Source: CAVURW01 sp963743595
GTDB lineage: Bacteria; Verrucomicrobiota; Verrucomicrobiia; Methylacidiphilales; UBA1321
Length of the DNA: 64,000 nt
Assembly (NCBI GenBank): GCA_963743595.1
Contig: CAVURW010000170.1
Location: 20,092-84,091, forward strand
Reading direction: 5' to 3'
The translations under genes and the position numbers were made by a program. Positions 17,468 through 26,196 of the stretch are shown in pieces (positions within the stretch are counted from its first letter, which is position 1; each line of letters opens with the position of its first letter). Under the pieces are notes generated by a model that saw only the letters and a program-made list of their open reading frames with translations, ran no database searches and was not told the DNA's origin.

Positions 17468-18076
17468 ATGTTTACTGGGATTGTTGAAGGTACGGGTCAG
17501 TTCCTGGAACGCAGGGCTGGCCCCGCATCGAGTCGTTTACGATTGGCTGTTGGCGAGTTGAGCCAGGGCGTTCAGCTTGGCGACAGCATCGCTGTGAATG
17601 GCTGTTGTCTCACGGTGGCAGAGATCGGCGAGCACGAATTGAGCTTTGATCTTCTCCACGAGACGGAGCAACGAACGAACCTGTGTGCGTTGTCGGAGCG
17701 TAGCCGCGTTAATTTAGAGCGAGCTATGGCGGCAAACGGTCGTTATGGCGGGCATTTTGTGACTGGCCACATCGACGATACCGGAGTGATTCGGAAGTGG
17801 GAGAAAGTCGGCTCGGATTACGAGCTGCGCATTGGAATTTTAAAGCAACAAGGGGCGTATGTGGTCCCGAAAGGTTGCATGGCTATTGATGGAATTAGCC
17901 TCACCGTTGCCGAGGTTTCGGCGGACGAGTTTTCCGTGTGGATCATTCCGCATACTCGTGCCGTGACAGCGCTGGACGAGCGAAAGGTGGGGGATCGCGT
18001 GAACCTGGAGTTCGATCTTTTAGCGAAGTACGTGGAAAAGATTTTGGCGGTGCGTTCGCATGTTACGGTTGTGTGA
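17468..18076 (+). CDS. ribE: Riboflavin synthase, alpha chain
   Basis: 202 residues from ATG 17468, matching the canonical start MFTGIVEGTG. Two homologous lumazine-binding halves are visible: the first with GDSIAVNGCCLTV, the second with YVVPKGCMAIDGISLTV, plus GHFVTGHIDDTG at the junction. It dismutates two 6,7-dimethyl-8-ribityllumazine to riboflavin. Frame-compatible upstream sequence to 17408 overlaps the repeat region and is not coding-like. No FMN riboswitch was recognised upstream. Confidence 0.96.
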   Translation: MFTGIVEGTGQFLERRAGPASSRLRLAVGELSQGVQLGDSIAVNGCCLTVAEIGEHELSFDLLHETEQRTNLCALSERSRVNLERAMAANGRYGGHFVTGHIDDTGVIRKWEKVGSDYELRIGILKQQGAYVVPKGCMAIDGISLTVAEVSADEFSVWIIPHTRAVTALDERKVGDRVNLEFDLLAKYVEKILAVRSHVTVV

Positions 18077-18201
18077 CTTCTAAAACAGTTTGATGATCAA
18101 CGAGTTATGTGTTTAGGCGACCGAAAAATCTTGTAAAATACCAGTTATCGTCTAAAAAGCTGCTTATAGATTCATCCTAACGCAGTCACCCAAAATTCTT
18201 T

Positions 18202-19578
18202 ATGGCTAAACACCCAAAACCTGCTCCGCACACCCAGGATATTCCCGAGTTCGATTCCTTTGTTCCTTTTCTGTGGCAACACGAAGGAACTGTGTATGAA
18301 AACGATCCGCTCGACCACGGAAACCAAGGCGATGGGGTCACTCCTGGCAACGAGGGAACCAAGTACGGAATCTCCGCCCGTTCCTATCCCGGCCTGGACA
18401 TTGTTCACCTGACGGAGTCGCACGCTAAGGAACTCTACAAGAAGCTTTGGCGCGAATCAGGCGCATCCAACCTGCCTCATCCAGCCGACCAGGTTTACTT
18501 CGATAACGTGGTGAACTCCGGCACTGGCGCGGGTGTCCGCAACCTGCAAAAATCCTTGAAGGAACAAGGCTTTGACATGAATCGCACCGACCACATCGAC
18601 GCAAAGACGATGGAAGCCCTGAAGCACGCCGATCCTTACAAATTGTGTGAAGGTATGCTGACCCATCGGGTCCAAGATTTCCATGGAATCGTGGCGCACG
18701 ATCCGTCGCAGGAAGTGTTTTTGAACGGCTGGTTGAACCGGGCTCACGATCTGGGAAACAGCATCGGCATTGATGTCGATCAGGCCAGCAACGCCAAGGT
18801 AAAGGGCGATGAACTTGAGCGCCGTTTTAAGAAAGACCCAAATTTGCAGGGCGTCGCGGACGAATACCACCAAGCGATCAAGTCCGCCAAGGAACAGGAC
18901 GAGCAGAATCGCGCTGCGGGAGTCGATTCAAAACAAGTCTACTTAGCTTACTCGTCTCAAGTTCATGAAGCGCAGGATACGGCTCTTAAGGCGGTGCAGA
19001 AGCACGATGAGCAGGAGCACTCCATCACGGCGCGGGATCGCCAGCTGAAGCAGCAATTTAAGCGGAATTCCAACCTCCATCATGTGCAGGAAGAATACGA
19101 AGAGCACGCGAAGGAAGCGAAGACTCACGAGCAAGAACACGTGAAGGCCGGGGAAACCGCTGCGCAGAGCCACAACGAGTACAACACGGAGATGGAAGCG
19201 GCTCAGCACTCGGCATTCGACGAGGTGCACCACATCACCGATAAAGACTCTGAGCTGGCGAAACGGGATAAGGAATTGAAGAACGAATTCCGTAAGAATC
19301 CGTCAGCACTGAAGGATATCGCGCACGATTACCAGACCGCTGTTACTGAAGCGAAGCACGACGCGACCGAGAGCAAAAAACTGGGTCTCGATCCCGCCAC
19401 GATTCACGAGAATTACAATAAGACTCTGGAAGCAGCGCAAACCGCGGCCACCGATAGCATCCACAACCGCTGGGATACGCTTCACAGCCAAGCGACGTTT
19501 CAACATGAAACGCATGCTCAGACGCAAGCGCAAGGCCAGCACACGGACGAAACGGCTTCCCGGTCAGCGACGCATTAG
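18202..19578 (+). CDS. GH108-type muramidase with three C-terminal helical repeats
   Basis: 458 residues. Residues about 15-185 match the GH108 N-acetylmuramidase plus peptidoglycan-binding layout of phage and secretion-system lysozymes: FVPFLWQHEG with probable catalytic E28, NEGTKYGIS, YFDNVVNSGTGAGVRNLQKSL and FLNGWLNRAHDLG. Residues about 202-420 contain three repeats of about 76 residues that each begin with a D-x-x-L-x-x-x-F-(K/R)-(K/R)-(D/N) pattern (near 203, 279 and 356) and are highly charged and helical; the tail is His/Gln/Thr-rich. No signal peptide is present, so export would need a holin-like or injection route. The repeats are unrelated to anything I recognise. Confidence 0.8.
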   Translation: MAKHPKPAPHTQDIPEFDSFVPFLWQHEGTVYENDPLDHGNQGDGVTPGNEGTKYGISARSYPGLDIVHLTESHAKELYKKLWRESGASNLPHPADQVYFDNVVNSGTGAGVRNLQKSLKEQGFDMNRTDHIDAKTMEALKHADPYKLCEGMLTHRVQDFHGIVAHDPSQEVFLNGWLNRAHDLGNSIGIDVDQASNAKVKGDELERRFKKDPNLQGVADEYHQAIKSAKEQDEQNRAAGVDSKQVYLAYSSQVHEAQDTALKAVQKHDEQEHSITARDRQLKQQFKRNSNLHHVQEEYEEHAKEAKTHEQEHVKAGETAAQSHNEYNTEMEAAQHSAFDEVHHITDKDSELAKRDKELKNEFRKNPSALKDIAHDYQTAVTEAKHDATESKKLGLDPATIHENYNKTLEAAQTAATDSIHNRWDTLHSQATFQHETHAQTQAQGQHTDETASRSATH

Positions 19579-19596
19579 GCCGGTCAGCTCATTCAA

Positions 19597-20349
19597 TTAC
19601 CCTAAGTTCAACACATCCTGCATGGTGTAGAGTCCCGGCGGGCGATCATGCAGCCATCGGGCAGCCTTGAGCGCGCCGATTGAAAACGTATCGCGATTGG
19701 ATGCCTTGTGCGTCAATTCAACGCGCTCCCCGTCGGTTGCAAAAATAACGGTGTGATCGCCCACCACATCGCCGCCTCGGACGGCGTGCATCCCGATTTG
19801 GCGTGAAGGGCGTGGCCCGACCATTCCGTGGCGACCGTGCGCAATCGCTTCCGCGTAGCTGAGACCGTCCACTTCTGCCAGGATCTCGCCGAGCCGCCGT
19901 GCGGTGCCGGAGGGTGAATCGAGCTTGCGCCGGTGATGCATTTCCACGATCTCCTGGTCGTAATCGGGACCAAGGATTTCCGCCGCTTTTTTGACGAGGT
20001 GAAACAGCAGATTTACACCCACCGAGAAATTCGGCGCGAAGACTATGGGCAATTGCTTGGCGATCTCCGCGATTTCAGCGCGCTCCACTTCAGAATGCCC
20101 CGTTGATCCAATCACCAGAGGAATTTTGCGATCTCGACACGCACGCGCGACCGGCAACGTAACCTCCGCTTTGGCAAACTCGATCACCACGTCCGTTTTA
20201 TCGAGAGCAGCGAGGTAATTGTCGGAACGCCCGATTGCGGCGGAGAGCGTGAACTGCGGTTGCGCTTGAATCAGACGGATCAGCGATTGGCCCATACGCC
20301 CGTTTGCACCAATGATCATGGTGCGGGTTGGGGTCTGGCTAGATGTCAT
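19597..20349 (-). CDS. dapB: 4-hydroxy-tetrahydrodipicolinate reductase
   Basis: 250 residues. N-terminal nucleotide-binding motif GANGRMGQSL, then VIEFAKAEVTL, PLVIGSTGHS and the active-site region EMHHRRKLDSPSGTA with catalytic His and substrate-binding Lys. It reduces the DapA product with NAD(P)H in the lysine/meso-diaminopimelate pathway, needed for peptidoglycan. Its start overlaps the dapA stop by 11 nt, so the two form an operon dapA-dapB. Confidence 0.96.
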   Translation of the reverse strand: MTSSQTPTRTMIIGANGRMGQSLIRLIQAQPQFTLSAAIGRSDNYLAALDKTDVVIEFAKAEVTLPVARACRDRKIPLVIGSTGHSEVERAEIAEIAKQLPIVFAPNFSVGVNLLFHLVKKAAEILGPDYDQEIVEMHHRRKLDSPSGTARRLGEILAEVDGLSYAEAIAHGRHGMVGPRPSRQIGMHAVRGGDVVGDHTVIFATDGERVELTHKASNRDTFSIGALKAARWLHDRPPGLYTMQDVLNLG

Positions 20350-21217
20350 AATGCTTCAGCGTGGCGACCAGTTTATCGTGACTCGCCTGAGTCAACGGGA
20401 CGAGTGGCAAGCGAACGTCAGGCGTCATCCACCCGAGCCGAGCCAGCGCGGTTTTTACCGGCACGGGGTTCGATTCAATAAAGAGATCGCGGAAAAGTGG
20501 GTAGAGGGAATGATGCAGCTTTTGAGCGGTGGTCAGGTTGCCGTTGAGGAACGCTTGGACGAGGTGAACGATGGTTCCGGGCACGAGGTTCGATGCGACG
20601 CTGATCACGCCGACCGCGCCGACTGCCAGGGCCGGGAGCGTCATCGAGTCGTCGCCGGAGAGGATGTCGATGTGCTCGGGCAATGCTTGGCGCAATTGAC
20701 TGAACCGCTCGATCGAGCCGCCAGCCTCTTTGATCGCGACAATCTGCGGGTGACGTTCGGCCAGCACGCGCATCGTTTCGATGGAGACTTCGCCACCGGT
20801 GCGCCCCGGCACGCTGTAGACGATAATCGGTTTTTTCGTGCACTCGCAGAGCCGTCCGTAGTGGGCGAGAAGGCCGGCCTGCGTCGGTTTATTGTAGTAA
20901 GGCGAGACGATGAGGAAGGCGTCTGCTCCGCGTGCTTCCGCTTCTTGGGTGAGGTAGACCGCTTCTTCGGTGTTGTTGGAGCCGGTGCCGGCAATGACCA
21001 GGCATTTGCCCTCGATCTCTTTTGCCGTGAGCTCGATCACCTCCAGATGCTCTTCCATGTTGAGCGTGGCCGATTCTCCTGTGGTCCCGACGGGAACAAC
21101 GCCCTCGACTTTGCCTTGAAGCTGGTGTTTTAGAAGCTGCTGAAGTGCCGGGATATCGAGCTGGCCGTTTCGAAAAGGAGTAACGAGCGCGGTGAAAGTG
21201 CCTTGAAGGTTGATCAT
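20339..21217 (-). CDS. dapA: 4-hydroxy-tetrahydrodipicolinate synthase
   Basis: 292 residues from ATG 21217, matching the usual start (MINLQGTFTALVTPF). Active-site motifs are VVPVGTTGESATL, VSPYYNKPTQAGL, the Tyr-containing IIVYSVPGRTG and Schiff-base Lys in IVAIKEAGG. It condenses pyruvate with aspartate semialdehyde, the first committed step to diaminopimelate. The frame is open upstream to 21262 but the extra residues are not conserved in style. Confidence 0.96.
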   Translation of the reverse strand: MINLQGTFTALVTPFRNGQLDIPALQQLLKHQLQGKVEGVVPVGTTGESATLNMEEHLEVIELTAKEIEGKCLVIAGTGSNNTEEAVYLTQEAEARGADAFLIVSPYYNKPTQAGLLAHYGRLCECTKKPIIVYSVPGRTGGEVSIETMRVLAERHPQIVAIKEAGGSIERFSQLRQALPEHIDILSGDDSMTLPALAVGAVGVISVASNLVPGTIVHLVQAFLNGNLTTAQKLHHSLYPLFRDLFIESNPVPVKTALARLGWMTPDVRLPLVPLTQASHDKLVATLKHYDI

Positions 21218-21365
21218 GGGAAGTGGGGAAGAGTAGCGCAGTGGGAAGGCGAGGGCAATCATGGTGTACTACGCCGACGAGATCACCATAACGACCTCCC
21301 TTGCCACTTCCGCAAAGCGACGTTCAACAAATCTGAGGCTTTGTGATAACGTGTTCGATAACCGA

Positions 21366-21635
21366 ATGACACCTGAACAAGAATCTGTGATTAACGCGAG
21401 AGCCTGTGCGATTTTAGAGACGATTCGTCTGGAGTTGCTTGTTGCTGGAAGAAAGCATGGCCCGATGCATTCCGCGCACGAAGCTTATGCGATCATCCTG
21501 GAGGAGCTCGACGAGGCGTGGGAGGAAATCAAGGCGAAGAAGCCAGACAAACGACGCCTCGAAGAAGAGCTGATGCAGGTTGCCGCGATGGCCGTTCGCG
21601 CCATTATCGATGTGACGGATAAGATGACGGATTAG
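21366..21635 (+). CDS. MazG-like nucleotide pyrophosphohydrolase-type protein
   Basis: 89 residues from ATG 21366 (frame open back to 21261). All-helical, with the pattern SAHEAYAIILEELDEAWEEI, where the EELDE cluster resembles the metal-binding ExxE of MazG/dUTPase-like phage proteins, and a second acidic helix EEELMQVAAMAVRAI. Such proteins hydrolyse nucleoside triphosphates or serve as phage housekeeping factors. The second metal-binding half is reduced, so activity is uncertain. Confidence 0.55.
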   Translation: MTPEQESVINARACAILETIRLELLVAGRKHGPMHSAHEAYAIILEELDEAWEEIKAKKPDKRRLEEELMQVAAMAVRAIIDVTDKMTD

Positions 21636-21687
21636 GCGTTATTTGCCCGGACTTTCCTTGGGATTTGCTGTTTGCCTAGGGTGAGTG

Positions 21688-22986
21688 CTAGCCTATTTCT
21701 GTTCTTTTGGTTAACCAATCCTGAACGGCTGTTACCTTCCGAATTATATCGACCAAATATTCCTCGAGAACGTGAAAGCGCAAAGCGGTGTGGAGACTGC
21801 TTGGACCGGGTTTGGCGGACCGCTGAAGTGTCTCCGGTATCGAAAAACCGTCGCTGCGAAAGATTGCGGATGGCTCGCCATCCAGGTCCTGGAGCAAAAA
21901 CTCAATTTGCCCCTGATATAGTTTACCTGAACAGGAGGAGATACAGACCAAGGCACGGTCACCATTTTTTAGGTCTGATCTCGACCAGCCTCCTGGGCCG
22001 ACAAATTCAATTTCTTTGCCAAGTAAGGATGGTCGAATACCTCTCTTTGCTGTGTAAGTCTTTTCGACCTGAGCGCGTACCAATTGGCTATCTTTATGAA
22101 TCACCCTGACGATTACGGGATCTCCATAATCCACTTCACGAGCCAAGAGTCCGAGCCTTTTCAACTCGAGTTGGGCAAAAGCTTTAACTCGTTCTGGACC
22201 TGCCAGCTGTTCTTTCAATTTGGACAACGTTTCGTTGGCAAGGGTGCTATCGAGAAAAAATAAATGACTTAACGCCTGCCTGAAGGCCGAGCCCTTTAGT
22301 GAAATTTCTGCTAATTCTAGCAAGCACCGGTCATATTTTCGCTTTTCGAGAACGACCCCGCTCAAGTCCGAGTACTCAAACATTTGAACCAACTCGTAGC
22401 TCTCGTCAAAAGGGGTGAGGCGGACAGAACTATCTGCAAGAAAAAGCCTTCTTTCTGCGTCATGCTCGGTTTGCGCCAGCTCTCTCAATTGCTGGGCTAA
22501 ATTCCAATCAATATCATCGTAATTGAGATCGGGAGTGAGGGTAGGTATGTCAACCCCGATCGCACTCTTCTCGAACATTTGTATTGTAGGTAGCTCCGTT
22601 CCGGGTCCGGTCAAATGACCCAAAAAGGAATTGACCGAACGATAGGATAGGAAAATCCATGGCCCGTCCTGGAGTACGCATTCATCCAATACCGAGAGCC
22701 ATCCCTTCAACGGACCATCAACGTGAATGCCACAGTAAAGCCTGGGACATTGGGCATTATTAGGATTTCGATTGTGTTGCCAGAGCCACGCCGTTTTCCC
22801 CACTTTGGGTACTTCGACCAACTCCAGTTCCGACCTCATGGTAAGCACTTCGGGAATTGACATCAACCGGACAACGGGTGTTGCGATCATCAATTCTGGA
22901 TGGCGATATAGATTTAATGCCTCGTCTGGAAGCCAACCGAATGCCGTAACCAGTTTCGAAATATCTTCCTCCGATGCCCTTTCCAT
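21688..22986 (-). CDS. Hypothetical protein, possibly SUKH-like N-terminus
   Basis: 432 residues from ATG 22986, with GAGG ten bases upstream (a TTG at 23010 is the alternative). AT-richer than the core genes. The N-terminal 170 residues have an alternating strand/helix pattern with LPDEALNLYRHPEL and GPWIFLSYRSVNSFLGHL that is reminiscent of the SUKH/knr4 superfamily, but the match is weak. The middle is helical (TPFDESYELVQMFEYSDL), the end is beta-rich. Unknown function; an immunity or accessory role fits its composition. Confidence 0.55.
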   Translation of the reverse strand: MERASEEDISKLVTAFGWLPDEALNLYRHPELMIATPVVRLMSIPEVLTMRSELELVEVPKVGKTAWLWQHNRNPNNAQCPRLYCGIHVDGPLKGWLSVLDECVLQDGPWIFLSYRSVNSFLGHLTGPGTELPTIQMFEKSAIGVDIPTLTPDLNYDDIDWNLAQQLRELAQTEHDAERRLFLADSSVRLTPFDESYELVQMFEYSDLSGVVLEKRKYDRCLLELAEISLKGSAFRQALSHLFFLDSTLANETLSKLKEQLAGPERVKAFAQLELKRLGLLAREVDYGDPVIVRVIHKDSQLVRAQVEKTYTAKRGIRPSLLGKEIEFVGPGGWSRSDLKNGDRALVCISSCSGKLYQGQIEFLLQDLDGEPSAIFRSDGFSIPETLQRSAKPGPSSLHTALRFHVLEEYLVDIIRKVTAVQDWLTKRTEIG

Positions 22987-23289
22987 ATCGGCAAACCTCG
23001 ATAATTTCAAATGGGCAGTCCAGCTCTTTCACGTCGGAACTCGTTCGAGTTTTCATTTTAGTGATGCGTACTCGAGGGTTGGTTTGACTCGGGATAATGC
23101 CATTACCCACTTTCAACGCCGTCAATATCAGATGCCAGGTTCAACAGCCGAGCCGTTAGAGTTCCAACGGAACGATAATCTGGGGCCTCCAGTTCTAATT
23201 TTTACTGATGTCTCGACATGGGGAAATTGTTGGTAGTGAGCATGTTGCGTTCCATGATCGTGATCAAGTCCTTTGCTTGGCGCTTCACC
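22987..23289. other. Gene-poor stretch
   Basis: About 300 nt between the 432-residue gene and the small repeat-bearing membrane protein. I see no convincing coding frame, RNA gene or strong terminator in it. It should contain the promoter of the 22986 gene on the minus strand. Confidence 0.3.
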
Positions 23290-23655
23290 CTACTCTTTCG
23301 GAAGGGGCTGTGTCGTGCCGGGCAGAGGATGCGTGGTCCCGGGGAGAATTTGCGTACCGTGCAACGGTTGCGTGGTCCCGGGCAGGGGCTGAGTCGTTCC
23401 AGGTAAGGCGCGAGTGACCCCCAGCGGTTGCGTGGTGCTGCCCCGTCCGCTTCCGCCGTGATGCTCATCAACTTCCACGTAATGCCGAGGGCGATGCGTC
23501 GCTCGATTCTGCCCAGCCAACGTCACGCAAAGACTGAACAAAAGGATGAGAAACCCTAGCATCAGGCTTAATCCCCCGTTTTCGATTCCGAAGAACAGGA
23601 GGACGGCACCGATGACCCGCGAGAGCAGCATTGCAAGGCGTAGGTTCAGGAGCAT
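23290..23655 (-). CDS. Small membrane protein with LPGTTQP repeats
   Basis: 121 residues. Two hydrophobic helices (about residues 7-24 and 28-47) are followed by a basic linker and a C-terminal tail of six to seven imperfect copies of a 7-residue unit, L-P-G-T-T-Q-P, from about residue 75 to 119. At DNA level this is a GC-rich minisatellite of about 21-nt units. The tail would be extracytoplasmic or cytoplasmic depending on topology. No family recognised; such Pro/Thr repeats are often surface or linker regions. Confidence 0.6.
   Translation of the reverse strand: MLLNLRLAMLLSRVIGAVLLFFGIENGGLSLMLGFLILLFSLCVTLAGQNRATHRPRHYVEVDEHHGGSGRGSTTQPLGVTRALPGTTQPLPGTTQPLHGTQILPGTTHPLPGTTQPLPKE
23293..23420. 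repeat. 21-nt minisatellite coding for LPGTTQP units
   Basis: Imperfect tandem units of about 18-21 nt with a common GGTTGCGTGGTCCCGGGCAG-like core, read on the minus strand as the heptapeptide repeats of the small membrane protein. Copy number could vary between strains through slippage. Confidence 0.6.
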
Positions 23656-23778
23656 AGAAGGACGATAGCTTAAGATTCCCCCGATAGCAGGAAAAAAGCC
23701 AACAAGTTTTTTTGCATTCGGCCCATCTAGGCTTGTGGTATTTCAGGAAATGTAGCATAAGACTTAAAACCACTAATT

Positions 23779-23985
23779 GTGCTAACTCTAAAACCCAAGA
23801 TAGTGGACTCGTACCAGCGCGAGTTCGAGAAACTCGGCAAGGCCCTTAACACTGGCGATTTGTCCAACGCCAGGGCGGCTTACGACGCCATGCAGAAGAT
23901 CAGTAAGAAAGCGACCGCCCAGCTCTCGGATCCGCTTGGGCAGCATCAGACCCAACAAGTTCCACGCATCTGTCGGTTTGAGTAG
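23779..23985 (+). CDS. Small helical protein
   Basis: 68 residues from a GTG start. The central helix pair (REFEKLGKALNTGDLSNARA then AYDAMQK) resembles a short helical-repeat motif seen in many small proteins of Acidobacteria and Verrucomicrobia, with the L-G-x-A-L-x-x-G-D-L-x-x-A pattern. The C-terminal ten residues look unrelated, so it could be a truncated piece of a longer gene. Confidence 0.45.
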   Translation: MLTLKPKIVDSYQREFEKLGKALNTGDLSNARAAYDAMQKISKKATAQLSDPLGQHQTQQVPRICRFE

Positions 23986-24042
23986 CCCACAAATCAGGTC
24001 GCTCTCTTGCAGAAAAATCGGCGAGTTGCCCTGTAACTCCGC

Positions 24043-24855
24043 CTAGTCGTTGACGGAAAGTACCATCACTGGGTCCGGGATTTTCTCCGGAGCGATTTCT
24101 TTATCGAGCGGCAGAACGGCAGTTCCAACGGCAAAGAACTCAATGACGTGGCTTTCCCAGCTGTGGCTGCCCTCGTGAATATCCAGCCCCACCACGCCCT
24201 CGGCCTTTGCGTTCGTCGCCTCCGCCTGCATGCGCTCCATGGCGATTTCACGGGCCTCGTACATGGCCGCAGTAAAGTTTTCTAGCTCCACGTTGCTGGT
24301 GAGGGTGCCCAGGGCCGACAACCCGCGATGGGCCACATGATAGACGCACGATCCCATCACCATTTCCACCGGACGATAGCCGGAATGGAGCAGTGACCAG
24401 AAATCTTGCCCGGAGAGATCTGAGGTGAAGGGGCCGCCGTCATGGGCGCGAAACCCGACATGACCCGCAGCGTGGACGACGCCCGTTCCGATGGCCATGA
24501 ATTCCAACATGTGCCGGTCCCATTCCATGTGCTTGATGGTGAGCTTGACGCCCACAATTCCATCCGCACCCATGGCAGTGGCTTCCGCGCGCATTCGCGA
24601 CATGGCGAGCTCGCGAGCGTGGTACATCGCTTTCGAGAGAACGTCCAACTCCTGATTTTGGAAATAGGACCTAAACTGGAAGCCGACGTGGTAGACGCAG
24701 CTGCCGAGGCACAGGCCGATTGGCTCGAACCCGGCTTTGCGAACCAGCAGGAACTCGTTAACGCTGAAGTCGGAGGTGAAGACGCCGGAGGGATGGGCGG
24801 CTGTGCGGAGACCTTTTAGCCTCTCGCGGGCATGGGGATGTAGATCGTTGGACAT
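24043..24855 (-). CDS. Tandem YbjQ/UPF0145 heavy-metal-binding-type protein
   Basis: 270 residues made of two homologous YbjQ-like (DUF74) halves. Each has GSCVYHV, then a helix ending in A-x-x-R-M-x-A-E-A followed by G-A-D/A-x-G-(I/V)-V-G. Family members form beta-rich oligomers and are sometimes linked to metal or stress responses. It is the last gene of a minus-strand operon with TelA and another YbjQ-like gene, starting 2 nt after the latter. Confidence 0.8.
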   Translation of the reverse strand: MSNDLHPHARERLKGLRTAAHPSGVFTSDFSVNEFLLVRKAGFEPIGLCLGSCVYHVGFQFRSYFQNQELDVLSKAMYHARELAMSRMRAEATAMGADGIVGVKLTIKHMEWDRHMLEFMAIGTGVVHAAGHVGFRAHDGGPFTSDLSGQDFWSLLHSGYRPVEMVMGSCVYHVAHRGLSALGTLTSNVELENFTAAMYEAREIAMERMQAEATNAKAEGVVGLDIHEGSHSWESHVIEFFAVGTAVLPLDKEIAPEKIPDPVMVLSVND

Positions 24856-24857
24856 GG

Positions 24858-25763
24858 TTAGATGGCTTCTTCTTTATCGGTGGTTTCGTAAGATTGATGG
24901 TGACGAGAGGGGTTGGTAAGCGGCTTTTGACCCATGTTAACGCACATCCGAATATCGTCCCGGATGGGCCCTGCGTCCGAGGACTGGATCACGGTGCCGA
25001 TCACGATATTCCGCGCCAAATATCTCCCTTCCGAGAACTTAAACATCTGGCTAAAGTGGATATGAGCGAGGCAACCGTTCCCCTGCCGCTGGGCGTCCGT
25101 CCGCAACAGCCGCAGTGAATCCCCGCGCACCTGCGCCCAAAATTTAGAGAGCGTGGTGACCTCGGTATTGCCAGCCCACGACACATTGTTGCTGCCTTGC
25201 CACGTCAGCCACAGGTACTCGGCCCCGATTGCAATTCCAGTCGGAATAATTCCCATATCGAGCAATTTAACAAATTCCAGCGCAGGCACCGTGGCGACGA
25301 TCGGTTCCGCTGCCGAAAGTCGGTCCACTTTCACAGCCGTCCCGATCAGCGTGAAGTCCATGCTCTCCTCGGAGTACATCGGGACCGTGCGCATCTTCAC
25401 GTCCAGCACCGCGTTCGCCCCCGCCGCCTTGGCCTCATCTCGTAAACGCCGTAAAGCCGCTTGCCAGCCCTCCCGATGTCCATTGGTCCATGACCAGCCG
25501 TAATGTAACCAACATGAAGCCGAAACCGCCGCAATGGGGCGTACTCCGTGAGAACGCACGATGAGCAATTCCGCCGGAGTCAGTGTAGCGATCCACGGCA
25601 CTTTACCGTCGCGGCTTTCCCCCAAGCGCTGGTGGATCGAGTCAGGCATGCGATTCCGTTTAATCGCGGCAATGAATTGGTCGCGGCGCATGGCGGCGCT
25701 GATTTGGCGCTGGCGCTCCGCCTCCGCTGCGTCTGTGGTTTTAAAGAGATCCGAAAAGCTCAA
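24858..25763 (-). CDS. YbjQ-like duplicated protein
   Basis: 301 residues from a TTG start (next Met is residue 25). The N-terminal 50 residues are a charged helix. Two diverged YbjQ-like units follow: SASCWLHYGW with AKAAGANAVLDVKM in the first and IGAEYLWLTW with GNGCLAHIHFSQM in the second. It is more diverged than its downstream neighbour, lacking the GSCVYHV motif. It is the third gene of the TelA operon. Confidence 0.7.
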   Translation of the reverse strand: MSFSDLFKTTDAAEAERQRQISAAMRRDQFIAAIKRNRMPDSIHQRLGESRDGKVPWIATLTPAELLIVRSHGVRPIAAVSASCWLHYGWSWTNGHREGWQAALRRLRDEAKAAGANAVLDVKMRTVPMYSEESMDFTLIGTAVKVDRLSAAEPIVATVPALEFVKLLDMGIIPTGIAIGAEYLWLTWQGSNNVSWAGNTEVTTLSKFWAQVRGDSLRLLRTDAQRQGNGCLAHIHFSQMFKFSEGRYLARNIVIGTVIQSSDAGPIRDDIRMCVNMGQKPLTNPSRHHQSYETTDKEEAI

Positions 25764-25791
25764 GGTTCGTTGTTCGGGAAAAGGTTTGTTT

Positions 25792-26184
25792 CTACGATTG
25801 CATCAGTGCAGAGAGCGAGAGGCTGAGGCTCTTCGCATAATCCGTGGTTTTCTGCGATTCCGCCGTAAATTTCGCGAGCCATTCCGCCGGATCCAAGCGC
25901 TTGGTGTTCAACGTAATGCCCCGCACGATCATCGCGATACTCGCTTCCAGGCGACCGTTAACGATCTCCAGCAGGTAGCGATGGTCGCCCATTTCCACAC
26001 TCACACCAGTGAATTTGGCTTCTCCAAAGAAAAGGGGTTTCTTCTCAAGTATAGTAACATGATCTGGTAATGCTTCCTTGAGTCGCAAGGCAAAGGCTCT
26101 GAGATTGCTTTCGGCGTCCGCCGTAAATCGCCGGAGCCAAGCCATTTGGAGATCGAGATTCAGTTCGGGATTGGGATCTGTCAT
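25792..26184 (-). CDS. Hypothetical protein in TelA operon
   Basis: 130 residues. N-terminal helix, then a small alpha/beta core (FGEAKFTGVSVEMGDHRYLLEIVNGRLE), then a helical C-terminus. No recognised domain. It starts 12 nt downstream of telA and ends 28 nt before the next gene, so it belongs to the operon and probably works with TelA. Confidence 0.65.
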   Translation of the reverse strand: MTDPNPELNLDLQMAWLRRFTADAESNLRAFALRLKEALPDHVTILEKKPLFFGEAKFTGVSVEMGDHRYLLEIVNGRLEASIAMIVRGITLNTKRLDPAEWLAKFTAESQKTTDYAKSLSLSLSALMQS

Positions 26185-26196
26185 GGGTCGCGGAGT

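Noticed and set aside
23779..23985. Fragment of a larger gene rather than a whole small protein
   Set aside because: No upstream continuation in frame was found and the GTG start is plausible, so it was kept as a small CDS with low confidence.
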